DNA of 64,000 nucleotides from Nitrospira sp. UBA5698 (lineage in GTDB: Bacteria; Nitrospirota; Nitrospiria; Nitrospirales; Nitrospiraceae). Of this stretch, positions 16,396 to 23,670 are shown piece by piece. Position 1 is the first letter of the stretch, and each line of letters opens with the position of its first letter. The notes under the pieces are model-generated. The model did not search any database. It was not told the origin of the DNA and worked only from the letters and a program-made list of their open reading frames with translations. The translations under genes and the position numbers were made by a program. Location: contig DIHK01000018.1 in assembly GCA_002420115.1 (NCBI GenBank), forward strand, positions 124,001 to 188,000, in the 5' to 3' direction.

Positions 16396-17271
16396 ATGCC
16401 ACGCTACCTTCTACTCACGGACTTGGACGGCTGTCTGTTGGACAGCGAGACGTATTCCTTTGACGAAGCGCGACCGGCGCTAAACGCCCTTCGTGCCGAA
16501 CAGATCCCCATCATCCTCGTCTCCGGAAAGACTCGCGCGGAAATCGAGCCACTACGGGAACGCCTTGACCATCAGCACCCCTTCATCGTCGAGAACGGTG
16601 CGGCGGTCTATGTCCCGTTTGACACCTTTGGCTTCCAGCCTGAGCGGTCACGCCGCCGTGCCTCCTATCATGTTATTGAGCTCGGCACTCCCTATGCGCT
16701 GCTTCGCGATGTCCTCCGGCAAATCGAGGAAGCCGTAGGGACCCCATTACAAGGATTCGGTGATCTCTCGGTCGACGAGATTATGGCGACGACAGGGTTG
16801 ATGCGAGAGGATGCGCTGCGGGCCAAACTTCGTGAGTTTGATGAACCGTTCCTTGTGAATGGTCCGCCAAAATTGATTGAGGAGATTTGTCGGCAGATCG
16901 TCACGCGAGGCCTGAACTGGACGAGAGGGGGGCGATTCTTTCATTTAACCGGAAATAACGACAAAGGCCGAGCCGCAGAACTCCTGCTCCGTTGCTATAG
17001 ACGACAGGAGCATGGACAACATCTCCCTGAAGAGATCGAGACGATCGGCATTGGCGATAGCTTGAACGATCTTCCGCTCCTCCTGACCGTTGATCATCCG
17101 GTGTTGGTGAAACGGCCGGATGGCTCGTATGATCCGGACATCAATCTGCCGAATCTCATCCGAGCCCCTGGTATCGGTCCTGCCGGCTGGAACCAGGTCG
17201 TCCTTGAACTCCTTCGTCAGGCCACCCACGAAGCATCCCGTGAACGGGCTGTCAATATCAGAGTCCCCTAA
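16396..17271 (+). CDS. HAD-IIB phosphatase, mannosyl-/glucosyl-3-phosphoglycerate phosphatase family
   Basis: A 291-residue cytoplasmic HAD phosphatase. Nucleophile and acid aspartates are in TDLDGCLLD (D9, D11), motif II is LVSGKTRAEI, the substrate cap starts at FIVENGAAVYVP, and the Mg site is GIGDSLNDLPLL. This order and length match mannosyl-3-phosphoglycerate phosphatase, which removes the phosphate from the glycosyl-phosphoglycerate made by the first operon enzyme. The ATG at 16396 lies five bases after the channel-like gene; a longer in-frame start would lie inside that gene. Last gene of the operon. Confidence 0.85.
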   Translation: MPRYLLLTDLDGCLLDSETYSFDEARPALNALRAEQIPIILVSGKTRAEIEPLRERLDHQHPFIVENGAAVYVPFDTFGFQPERSRRRASYHVIELGTPYALLRDVLRQIEEAVGTPLQGFGDLSVDEIMATTGLMREDALRAKLREFDEPFLVNGPPKLIEEICRQIVTRGLNWTRGGRFFHLTGNNDKGRAAELLLRCYRRQEHGQHLPEEIETIGIGDSLNDLPLLLTVDHPVLVKRPDGSYDPDINLPNLIRAPGIGPAGWNQVVLELLRQATHEASRERAVNIRVP

Positions 17272-17281
17272 CGTTCACGGG
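17237..17281. repeat. 10-bp inverted repeat across the phosphatase stop codon
   Basis: CCCGTGAACG (17237-17246) and CGTTCACGGG (17272-17281) flank 25 bases that include the TAA of the phosphatase gene. It sits in the 30-base gap to the convergent PIN gene and may act as a terminator for both, though no T-run follows. Confidence 0.4.
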
Positions 17282-17301
17282 ACGACCACGTTCCTACCCC
17301 G

Positions 17302-17745
17302 TTAATCTTCAGCCGGGTTAATGATATGCAGCCCAGCGGACTTCGATGCCGCCAAGAGTTGCGTATCTGTGCTGACGACCGTCAATCGTAACGGCTTCAG
17401 CTCCAACGCCAAAGCCAAATGCATCACCTGAGTCGAGCGAAGAAAGGGATACTCCAAGACCAACTCCTTCGTGGTCAAGTAGGTCTCCATCTGAGGAGCA
17501 ATGAACTGATACAGCCCTTGTTTGGATTCAATTTCAAACTTGTACAGCACCGAGTAACAATCATCCCGTGTGATCTGCCCTTCATGAGCACGGGCGCAGA
17601 GAATGGAATAGAAGTCCGTCACGGTCCATGTCGGGACGATGGCGACCCTGCCACGCTTCACCATCAATTTATTGACGATACGGGTCCCCCGTTCCATGCT
17701 GTAACGTTTCACCAGCGCCGTTGAGTCGTAGTAGTAGTATGGCAT
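17302..17745 (-). CDS. PIN-domain ribonuclease toxin, VapC-like
   Basis: A 147-residue PIN domain. The first catalytic aspartate is D7 in YYYDSTALVKRY; the second acidic site lies in TWTVTDFYSILCARAHEG; the third is in VVSTDTQLLAASKSAG near the C-terminus. PIN toxins cleave RNA (often tRNA or the sarcin-ricin loop) in a Mg-dependent way. It starts four bases after the stop of the upstream 89-residue gene, the normal antitoxin-toxin order. A second pair is at 59838-60508. Target RNA cannot be predicted. Confidence 0.8.
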   Translation of the reverse strand: MPYYYYDSTALVKRYSMERGTRIVNKLMVKRGRVAIVPTWTVTDFYSILCARAHEGQITRDDCYSVLYKFEIESKQGLYQFIAPQMETYLTTKELVLEYPFLRSTQVMHLALALELKPLRLTVVSTDTQLLAASKSAGLHIINPAED

Positions 17746-17749
17746 TCGG

Positions 17750-18019
17750 TCACACCCTCCCTTTCAGAATGATGTCGGCAAGCGGCCCTTGAAGCTTAGA
17801 CAGTCGGTCCTGGAGTTCGTCGAGTGGAGCTTCCTCATAACCTTCTTTTCGCAAGGTATCGGCAAGATTCCCCTTGTTAAAGGACGCCGTGTCCGCCTTG
17901 AGCCGCTCGTTCAATCGCCGTTTGGCCAGACGGCTTGAAACCTTTTGCCCGGCCTTGGTCAACCCCCGCCCTCTGCTACGCGGAGCCCGACTGACGGATA
18001 GTTCGTCTGTTTTCTTCAC
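17750..18019 (-). CDS. Putative antitoxin of the PIN toxin
   Basis: An 89-residue very basic protein (RAPRSRGRGLTKAGQKVSSRLAKRRLNERLK) with an acidic-amphipathic C-terminal half ending QDRLSKLQGPLADIILKGRV. I see no standard AbrB, RHH or Phd signature. The role as antitoxin is inferred from size, charge, position directly upstream and likely cotranscription with the PIN toxin. GTG start with GAGGAGG nine bases upstream. Confidence 0.6.
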   Translation of the reverse strand: MKKTDELSVSRAPRSRGRGLTKAGQKVSSRLAKRRLNERLKADTASFNKGNLADTLRKEGYEEAPLDELQDRLSKLQGPLADIILKGRV

Positions 18020-18049
18020 GATTCACGCCTCCTCATCATGAGTGTTGGT

Positions 18050-19186
18050 TTACCGCTTCCCTGCAGACGCTTCCCGTGGACAACCGGCAGGCATCGCCGC
18101 GGTTGCCGGCAATGTGACCTCAGCGAAAATATGTGCTGCGATTGCCCGTGCCACATCCGATGAAAACTCCTGTTGGATCACTCGAAGGACCTTCGCCGTC
18201 GCCTCGCGCTCGGTCAGGTGCCCTTCTTTTCCTCCACGTGCGATAGCCCCGACAACCCGCTGCGTGGCCAGCTCCACGATCTCCAAATCGCTGCACCATC
18301 GCACATACTTGAAGTTCGGATCCTGCACCTCGATCGGAATCAGACGAGTCATACCCCGGACCAGTAACTCCGAGGACTCCGCATCGCCCTCCCCTGAATC
18401 AGCCGTGACATGAAACCCTTCTCGAACCAGGCCTTGGACAAGGGCCCGTTGAATCGGCTCAGCATGGTCTCCTGAAATCTGCAGGGTCAGGCCAAAATTC
18501 GACGAGAGGATCTGTGCTAATTCGCTGGATAGCTCTCCGACTCGATATGCAGAAGCAATACCCTGTCCGCTGGAACGGATCACACGCAAATCGGTATTGT
18601 AGACTTCCCGTAAAACTAGATTCCGACCAGCTCGCCGAAGCGCGCGCACCTTCGCGAGGTTGCCTGTCGCCTGCCGAGCCTCCATCACATCCGCGTCGAT
18701 CTCGCGATCCAAGCTCACGACCTTGTCCGTCAGCGATGCCTCGGCCTGGGAGCGATTTACGACAGCCAATGCATAATGCACTCTCTTCCTAGAGTCGTAC
18801 CATGCATCCCCAATATTCACATTTTCGAGCACTTTGTCGGTCGAAACCTTTGTCACATGATCAATGGTCAGCCGCCGCTCGGCCCTCTCGACTTCATCAT
18901 GCTCAGTGACGAGGTAGGCCTCCCAGTCTTTAGCCTGAGCCGCGACTTCCGCCTTGAAGATGCGCGCCACAGCCGCATAGGCTTGATTCTCGGCCGTACT
19001 TCGGTTGTCACCTTGGCCGACTCCTGTCAAATACTGAGACGGGGGATAGTTTGAGGCTCGGCCATCGACCCACTCCGGCTTGTCCTTTCCGCCCAACCAC
19101 GCACACCCGCTCGCTCCAATCAGATAACAGAGACAGAGCAAGCCCATCACACCATTCCCAAATGTCGATCCTCGATAGCGCCTCAC
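18050..19186 (-). CDS. LPP20-type lipoprotein, 378 residues
   Basis: Outer-membrane-type lipoprotein. A GTG at 19186, overlapping the stop of the upstream gene, gives a signal with RRYR n-region, a hydrophobic core and lipobox ASGC (cysteine about residue 28). The LPP20 signature KPEWVDGRASNYPPSQYLTG, with GVGQGDNRSTAENQAYA, starts the mature protein (about 36-70), followed by a helical and a beta-rich C-terminal region that may bind envelope partners. An ATG at 19147 is an alternative start but would remove the charged n-region. Last gene of a lipoprotein cluster also holding COG3014 and LpoB. Function of LPP20 proteins is unknown apart from membrane association. Confidence 0.75.
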   Translation of the reverse strand: MRRYRGSTFGNGVMGLLCLCYLIGASGCAWLGGKDKPEWVDGRASNYPPSQYLTGVGQGDNRSTAENQAYAAVARIFKAEVAAQAKDWEAYLVTEHDEVERAERRLTIDHVTKVSTDKVLENVNIGDAWYDSRKRVHYALAVVNRSQAEASLTDKVVSLDREIDADVMEARQATGNLAKVRALRRAGRNLVLREVYNTDLRVIRSSGQGIASAYRVGELSSELAQILSSNFGLTLQISGDHAEPIQRALVQGLVREGFHVTADSGEGDAESSELLVRGMTRLIPIEVQDPNFKYVRWCSDLEIVELATQRVVGAIARGGKEGHLTEREATAKVLRVIQQEFSSDVARAIAAHIFAEVTLPATAAMPAGCPREASAGKR

Positions 19187-20676
19187 TGCATCACCCGCTG
19201 GAGAATGAAGAGCGTCTGACCAGCAACCAGTGAAACAGATTGTCCGTCCTTCGTCATCGACATCCCTTGCCCTGACGGCCGAACGGAGACCTGGTACTGA
19301 CCTGCCGGCACCCAAGCTCGCGCGACGTGGATCTCGTCCGGCAAGGTCTGCCAACTTCGCTTGTCGGCTTCTTCGGAGGCCACCGCGATGCCCTTGGCAA
19401 ATAACTCCACCAGTAAACCAACCCACGGCTCGGCGTCCTTGCCGACCGCCCTCCGCGCTCCGAAACTCACGCCCTCAGCCATCGCAAATTTCGTGGCGGC
19501 TCGCGCAACAGCTTTCGTGGCCATCGCCGGCATCCGTTCCGAAAGCCCTTTCTCCGCGAGTGCCGTCACGTTCTGCGCCCGTTCCGATCGAGCTGAGAAT
19601 GAACCGCCCTGCGAATCAGTCAACGTCAGATCTTCGAACGGGACACGTGTCTTTTGTGGCACCAACCGCGGAAGCGCCACACGCACCACCCGCCCATTCA
19701 GGCCGTACAACAGACTGTCTGCCACCCGATCCCTCTGGTACGGCCCCTGAAAAACTCCTCTATTTAGCAAAACTAACTGTGCGGCATCAAGACTGATCGG
19801 TAAGTCTAAAAACATGTCTTCCTTTCTTGGGGCGCGGCCATTATAGCTGATCAGAACTACGTGGGCGAGTGCTTCCCCCGAGGAGGACAAGCTGGGTGAC
19901 CACATCACATCTGGAAAGGCTTGCCGATAGCGCTCAAACTCAGTTTTCAAGCCAAGCGCTTCGGTAGTTCGTAGGAGATCGGCCTGTAAGGAGGGAGGAG
20001 GCGACATTCTCGCCCATCCCTTCATGGCCTGATACGCTTCATACGCGTTTCGATAAGCGATAAACGCGTTATTCAGATCTCCTGCAGCTTCGTACAAGAT
20101 GCCGCTCAAATACCGCGCAAACCCGTCATTTCTGTATTTATCCGGGTCCTTGACTCTGTCGCCCAACACATTCAGTCGATGATCGATCCGCCGAACCTCG
20201 ACCAGAGCCTCCTGGATTTGGCCTTGGACCGCATAGTTCAACGCCTTGACCACATTGATCATTACGTGCTCATGGGCATCCCCTTCGTAGGGCAACATAT
20301 TGTCGTTGGTCAGAAAGGCAGCGGTCTCGGTGCGGATACTTCTCGTATAGAGTCGCTCGACATCCTCTTCGGCTTGCTCCAACGCAGCACTGCTCTGCTC
20401 ATACTGTCCTGCTACCTGCAAGACCATCCCACGGTCCATCCGATAGAGCAATCGCCCTTTTGCCCCATACTCGTCCTTCGTCTGCTCCACGATCGCCGCA
20501 GCTTGTTGTGGATTACCGGCGAGCAGGCTCTGTTCGATCAAGAGGTAACGATTGACGGAAGGCCCGCATCCGGACGAGAGGAAGGCCAGGCAACCAGCGA
20601 GGACCACCGAGATAGGAAAGATACCGCCCCACCGCACAGATCCCCCGTGGGCAAAGCGTGAGAGGAATGGTTTCAA
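19183..20676 (-). CDS. COG3014-family lipoprotein with TPR-like helices
   Basis: A 497-residue predicted lipoprotein. The signal region has two possible lipoboxes, LAGC (near 29) and SSGC (near 37). Residues about 45-230 are TPR-like helical repeats (NPQQAAAIVEQTKDEYG, GQYEQSSAALEQAEEDVE, YEAAGDLNNAFIAYRNAYEAY). The C-terminal half is a mixed domain with VVLISYNGRAPRKEDMF and ends in a beta-rich VSLVAGQTLFILQRV strand pattern. COG3014 proteins are commonly encoded with LpoB and LPP20 lipoproteins, as here. The stop overlaps the GTG start of the next gene. The role is likely in outer-membrane control of peptidoglycan synthesis, by context only. Confidence 0.75.
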   Translation of the reverse strand: MKPFLSRFAHGGSVRWGGIFPISVVLAGCLAFLSSGCGPSVNRYLLIEQSLLAGNPQQAAAIVEQTKDEYGAKGRLLYRMDRGMVLQVAGQYEQSSAALEQAEEDVERLYTRSIRTETAAFLTNDNMLPYEGDAHEHVMINVVKALNYAVQGQIQEALVEVRRIDHRLNVLGDRVKDPDKYRNDGFARYLSGILYEAAGDLNNAFIAYRNAYEAYQAMKGWARMSPPPSLQADLLRTTEALGLKTEFERYRQAFPDVMWSPSLSSSGEALAHVVLISYNGRAPRKEDMFLDLPISLDAAQLVLLNRGVFQGPYQRDRVADSLLYGLNGRVVRVALPRLVPQKTRVPFEDLTLTDSQGGSFSARSERAQNVTALAEKGLSERMPAMATKAVARAATKFAMAEGVSFGARRAVGKDAEPWVGLLVELFAKGIAVASEEADKRSWQTLPDEIHVARAWVPAGQYQVSVRPSGQGMSMTKDGQSVSLVAGQTLFILQRVMQ

Positions 20677-20800
20677 CGAATTCCGCGAGGCTAACAGGAT
20701 GCCGAAAAAGGCCGCTTACGCTAGGGACATCAAGATTGAGGATCAGGCTTAGCGAATTACCTGGCCCGCTTGGTCATGAACCTCACCTTAATCTGTTCGG

Positions 20801-20840
20801 TTTCGCTCACTGCGGCCTTGCTGGACAGCCTTCTTGCGCA
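20801..20840 (+). repeat. Interspersed repeat, partial copy A
   Basis: Contains TCGCTCACTGCGGCCTTGCT followed by GGACAGCC, nearly identical to 50768-50797 (copy B); copy C at 54331-54450 shares the same core inverted. Only the right half of the element is recognisable here, in the 170-base gap between lpoB and the COG3014 gene. Confidence 0.7.
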
Positions 20841-20845
20841 TGCTG

Positions 20846-21457
20846 CTAGAAGACGGTCCGTTTCTTTTCAACCACCTTTTTGATCTTCTTTTGTCCGTAC
20901 CACACCTTCGCATTGCTTTCCAGGTCGATCATCTGAAGATCCACCTGGTAGAATACGGCTTTCGCCCCGTCCGCTTCATCAAGGATAGTGGCAATCGTCC
21001 CCTTCATCATGAAATCAGCGCCAGTTTCTTTTCCAGGGGCCTTTTGCGTCTCTTCGCGCGCATAAATCGCCTGCTCTTTACGTTCAGTTCGCACCTCATC
21101 GCGCTCGTTTTTTCCGGCGACAAAGGTGACCTTTTGAGAATTGGTAAGTTCTCGCTCCAAATCCGTGATGAAGGTCTGAACACTGATATGCTCATGGCTG
21201 CTATTCAAGACAGTGCCTACGACGACAACGGGCTGACGCTGATTGCTTTTTTCAAAATTCCCAAGCCATGGATACTGGAGCGCATCCTTCACCATCGCCT
21301 CGGCCACCATCCGAGAGTCCGTATCGTTCCATCTCCCACTCAGATCAGTGACCACCCCAGCATCGACACGAGTCACCTTGGTCTCATGACCGCATCCGAA
21401 GAGAGCCAGTGCCAGACCCAGCGTACCAATAAGAGAAGGACGAACTCCCTGCATCAC
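20846..21457 (-). CDS. lpoB: Penicillin-binding protein activator LpoB
   Basis: A 203-residue outer-membrane lipoprotein with lipobox LFGC (cysteine about residue 22). The mature part follows LpoB throughout: DLSGRWNDTDSRMVAEAMV, PVVVVGTVLNSSHEHIS, DLERELTNSQKVTFVAG, ERDEVRTERKEQ, GADFMMKGTIATILDE and the C-terminal VWYGQKKIKKVV. In E. coli LpoB reaches through the periplasm to activate the peptidoglycan synthase PBP1B. It lacks the long Pro-rich linker of the E. coli protein. It lies between two LPP20-type lipoproteins and the COG3014 gene on the same strand. Confidence 0.88.
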   Translation of the reverse strand: MMQGVRPSLIGTLGLALALFGCGHETKVTRVDAGVVTDLSGRWNDTDSRMVAEAMVKDALQYPWLGNFEKSNQRQPVVVVGTVLNSSHEHISVQTFITDLERELTNSQKVTFVAGKNERDEVRTERKEQAIYAREETQKAPGKETGADFMMKGTIATILDEADGAKAVFYQVDLQMIDLESNAKVWYGQKKIKKVVEKKRTVF

Positions 21458-21499
21458 GATGAACCTCCGAGAAAAAGTACCCGCTTCACAACATTCTGA

Positions 21500-22066
21500 C
21501 TACTGTATCCCTCGCTTTTCCTCTTCCTTCTCCAGACGCTCGAACATTTTATCGGCGTTCTTCCGCACAAAGTCTCGGACCTGAGCATTGAGTTCTTTGG
21601 CCTGCTCCAGGTTGTTCTTCATATCTTCTATACTCAGCTTGGTCAAGACATAATACGTGTTGGTCTTGGGATCCATGTACTGATCAATCTTCCGAACGCC
21701 ACTGAGCGTCGCCGTGGTGATCGTTTTTTGAGCTCGTTCCACATTCTGCTCTTCCGTATTCCTTGTAAAATCTCCCGCCGTGGTTGATGCGGCATAGTCC
21801 CGCATCAGATAGCCCGTATAGGTTTCAAACGTCTTGGCGATCTCGGCCCTCCCACGATTCTCTGCCGTCTCCCAGGCCAGTGGAGCATTCCGGACGCCGG
21901 ATACCGCCCCCACGCCATAGAAGGCCTTGCTGTCTTTTTCATTGAAGGCGCCCGACCCTTTCTGGACCCATTTGGGCGGTCCTCCACAAGCGGCTAGTCC
22001 CATGATGAAAAGGACAGCAAGACCGAGGCCGGCCAGTCTTGAGTATGTCGCTTGTGACCTGATCAT
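21500..22066 (-). CDS. LPP20 family lipoprotein, 188 residues
   Basis: Lipoprotein with signal LAGLGLAVLFIMGLAAC (lipobox LAAC, cysteine about residue 27). The LPP20 pattern is clear: PPKWVQKGSGAF, FYGVGAVSGVRNAPLAWETA, NRGRAEIAKTFETYTGYLM, followed by a helical, charged C-terminus (EQAKELNAQVRDFVRKNADK). First gene of the minus-strand lipoprotein cluster; lpoB starts 42 bases after its stop. Divergent from the small gene at 22213. Envelope role inferred from neighbours. Confidence 0.8.
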   Translation of the reverse strand: MIRSQATYSRLAGLGLAVLFIMGLAACGGPPKWVQKGSGAFNEKDSKAFYGVGAVSGVRNAPLAWETAENRGRAEIAKTFETYTGYLMRDYAASTTAGDFTRNTEEQNVERAQKTITTATLSGVRKIDQYMDPKTNTYYVLTKLSIEDMKNNLEQAKELNAQVRDFVRKNADKMFERLEKEEEKRGIQ

Positions 22067-22212
22067 ACAACCCTCCTTAAGGAAAATAGGTAGATACGCC
22101 GTACGTAGAACATCTCGCGAAAAAATGTTGGATTCATGCTAACATGCGTTTTTTTATCAGTCAATGCAAGGCACACTTCATTCAGATTCCTCAACGATAC
22201 CAAGGAGGCGCT

Positions 22213-22383
22213 GTGGCAGACATCCAGATTGACGATGGCATCATCAGAATTCTCACGCTTGAGATCCAAGACCCCAAAGCGGCTGCTGTGCTCTCAGCCT
22301 ACCCTCAGGCTCGTTGGTCGGAAATCACCCGCCGAGCGATCAAAATCGGCCTGGGATACCTCAAAGGCGGGGAACAGGCGTAG
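22213..22383 (+). CDS. Small conserved-looking protein, 56 residues
   Basis: GTG start with AAGGAGG five bases upstream; a longer frame from 22144 lacks a ribosome site. The product (IQIDDGIIRILTLEIQDPKA, then ARWSEITRRAIKIGLGYLKG) has a strand followed by helices, reminiscent of a small ribbon-helix-helix or regulatory protein, but I cannot assign a family. It faces away from the LPP20 operon. Between 22384 and 22596 there is only a short string (about 22466-22494) resembling the widespread GTGAGCCTGTCGAAC dispersed repeat. Confidence 0.5.
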   Translation: MADIQIDDGIIRILTLEIQDPKAAAVLSAYPQARWSEITRRAIKIGLGYLKGGEQA

Positions 22384-22596
22384 CAGAATTCAAGAAAAGA
22401 CCTCCGCGCATGAAAAGCATCTCGCCCTTCCACGGGACTCAGGGTCGAGAGCTTGCCGATCGATGTTCCTCAGGGCCGTGAGCCTGTCGAACGGTGAAAC
22501 GTCATTCATGTGCGAGAGACAGGATACGAACAACGGAATACGGGAGGGCGGTCTTTTTCGGAGTTGTTTGCAGAAGCCCATCTGACCGGAGGAGGG

Positions 22597-23472
22597 TCAT
22601 TTCACAGCTGGCCCCCTGGGAGCCTTGCCTTCGACCAACACCATATCTCCATCACCATCAATGCGAAGACTCGATGGATGCTGTACCCCGCCTGATACCA
22701 TCTCGACCTGGCGTACAAGATAGCTCCCCAGTTCGGAGGCCATCAGCCAGCCGTTTCCGTCCAAATCCGCCGCACCGGACAGTCCTCTTAGCAAGGCTTC
22801 GACAAAACGACTGCCCTGGTCTGAACGACCAACGGCCTCTCCCCTGCCGGCGGCAGTCACGACTTGCACGGCCCGCCGATCTGTATCCGACTCTGGCGCC
22901 ATCCGTCCTTCCCATGAAGGCCCAGGAGCTTCGGTCGTCTCCCATCCAACCACCGGCGCATCCAGAATAAGAAGTGTATGTTTCGACGCCGATCGCCGCG
23001 CAAATTCTTTCAACTGTTCGACCGTGATGGATTTCGCGGTGCTCGTGACTGGTGCGTCAAACGGAACAAGATACCCGCGATCCTGTCCGTCTGAATCTTG
23101 CATCACGCCGGCGTGCCCCACGTACACAAGCACAAGACGGTCCATTCGCCCAACTTTTCGTGGCAGCATGTCGTTCAGCAGCTGCTGCAGGCGCCTGGAA
23201 CTGGCATCCTTGTCGTAGAGTTCGACCACCTCGTCAAATCCCATTTGCCGAAAGGCTTCAGCCACCTTTTTCGCGTCGTGGATGGCTCCCGGAATCGACG
23301 GCGCCAATACGTACTGCTCGATCCCAATCACGATCGCCCAAGACTTGTAATAGAGGCCCTCGGGCCTTCCCAATTGCGCCTCCGCAACCGGCAGAAAATG
23401 CAGCGACAGCAGGGCAACCAAGGAGGCAGCCAGCACGACTGGTTTCACCAGCACCATCCGAGCAGATATCAT
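22597..23472 (-). CDS. Caspase-fold (peptidase C14) protein lacking the catalytic cysteine
   Basis: A 291-residue exported protein: signal peptide (MVLVKPVVLAASLVALLSLH, cleavage near AEA-QL), then a p20-like caspase domain. Strand 1 is SWAIVIGIEQY, the helix pattern is IHDAKKVAEAFRQMGFDEV, and the catalytic histidine is present (H120 in VLVYVGHAG). The cysteine position reads LLILDAPVVG: D171-A172-P173, where active metacaspases and orthocaspases have D-A-C. The codon is CCG, far from TGY. An EF-hand-like DLDGNGWLMASE loop is near 245. The start at 23472 has AGAGG six bases upstream. It is therefore a probable pseudo-enzyme, possibly a binding or scaffold protein in the periplasm. Confidence 0.82.
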   Translation of the reverse strand: MISARMVLVKPVVLAASLVALLSLHFLPVAEAQLGRPEGLYYKSWAIVIGIEQYVLAPSIPGAIHDAKKVAEAFRQMGFDEVVELYDKDASSRRLQQLLNDMLPRKVGRMDRLVLVYVGHAGVMQDSDGQDRGYLVPFDAPVTSTAKSITVEQLKEFARRSASKHTLLILDAPVVGWETTEAPGPSWEGRMAPESDTDRRAVQVVTAAGRGEAVGRSDQGSRFVEALLRGLSGAADLDGNGWLMASELGSYLVRQVEMVSGGVQHPSSLRIDGDGDMVLVEGKAPRGPAVK

Positions 23473-23597
23473 TATCAACCTCTGTGGAGGGTTCATTGTT
23501 GGGGTGGTGAGCCTATCGCCGGCCATGGCCGGTGTCAAGAAACTGAATCGAAGCACTCACTCTGGTGCGGTGAGATCGGTTCGCAGTTAGTGCACGG

Positions 23598-23626
23598 TTG
23601 CAGGTATTCATGACTTTCTCCATAAT
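23598..23626 (+). promoter_or_regulatory. Sigma-70 promoter of acs
   Basis: TTGCAG, 17-base spacer, CATAAT; the start codon of the acetyl-CoA synthetase gene is 45 bases downstream, with AAGGAGA as ribosome site. Confidence 0.55.
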
Positions 23627-23670
23627 ACCCTCTTCACCTGGACTACGTTGATGAAGGAGACACGCCAGCC

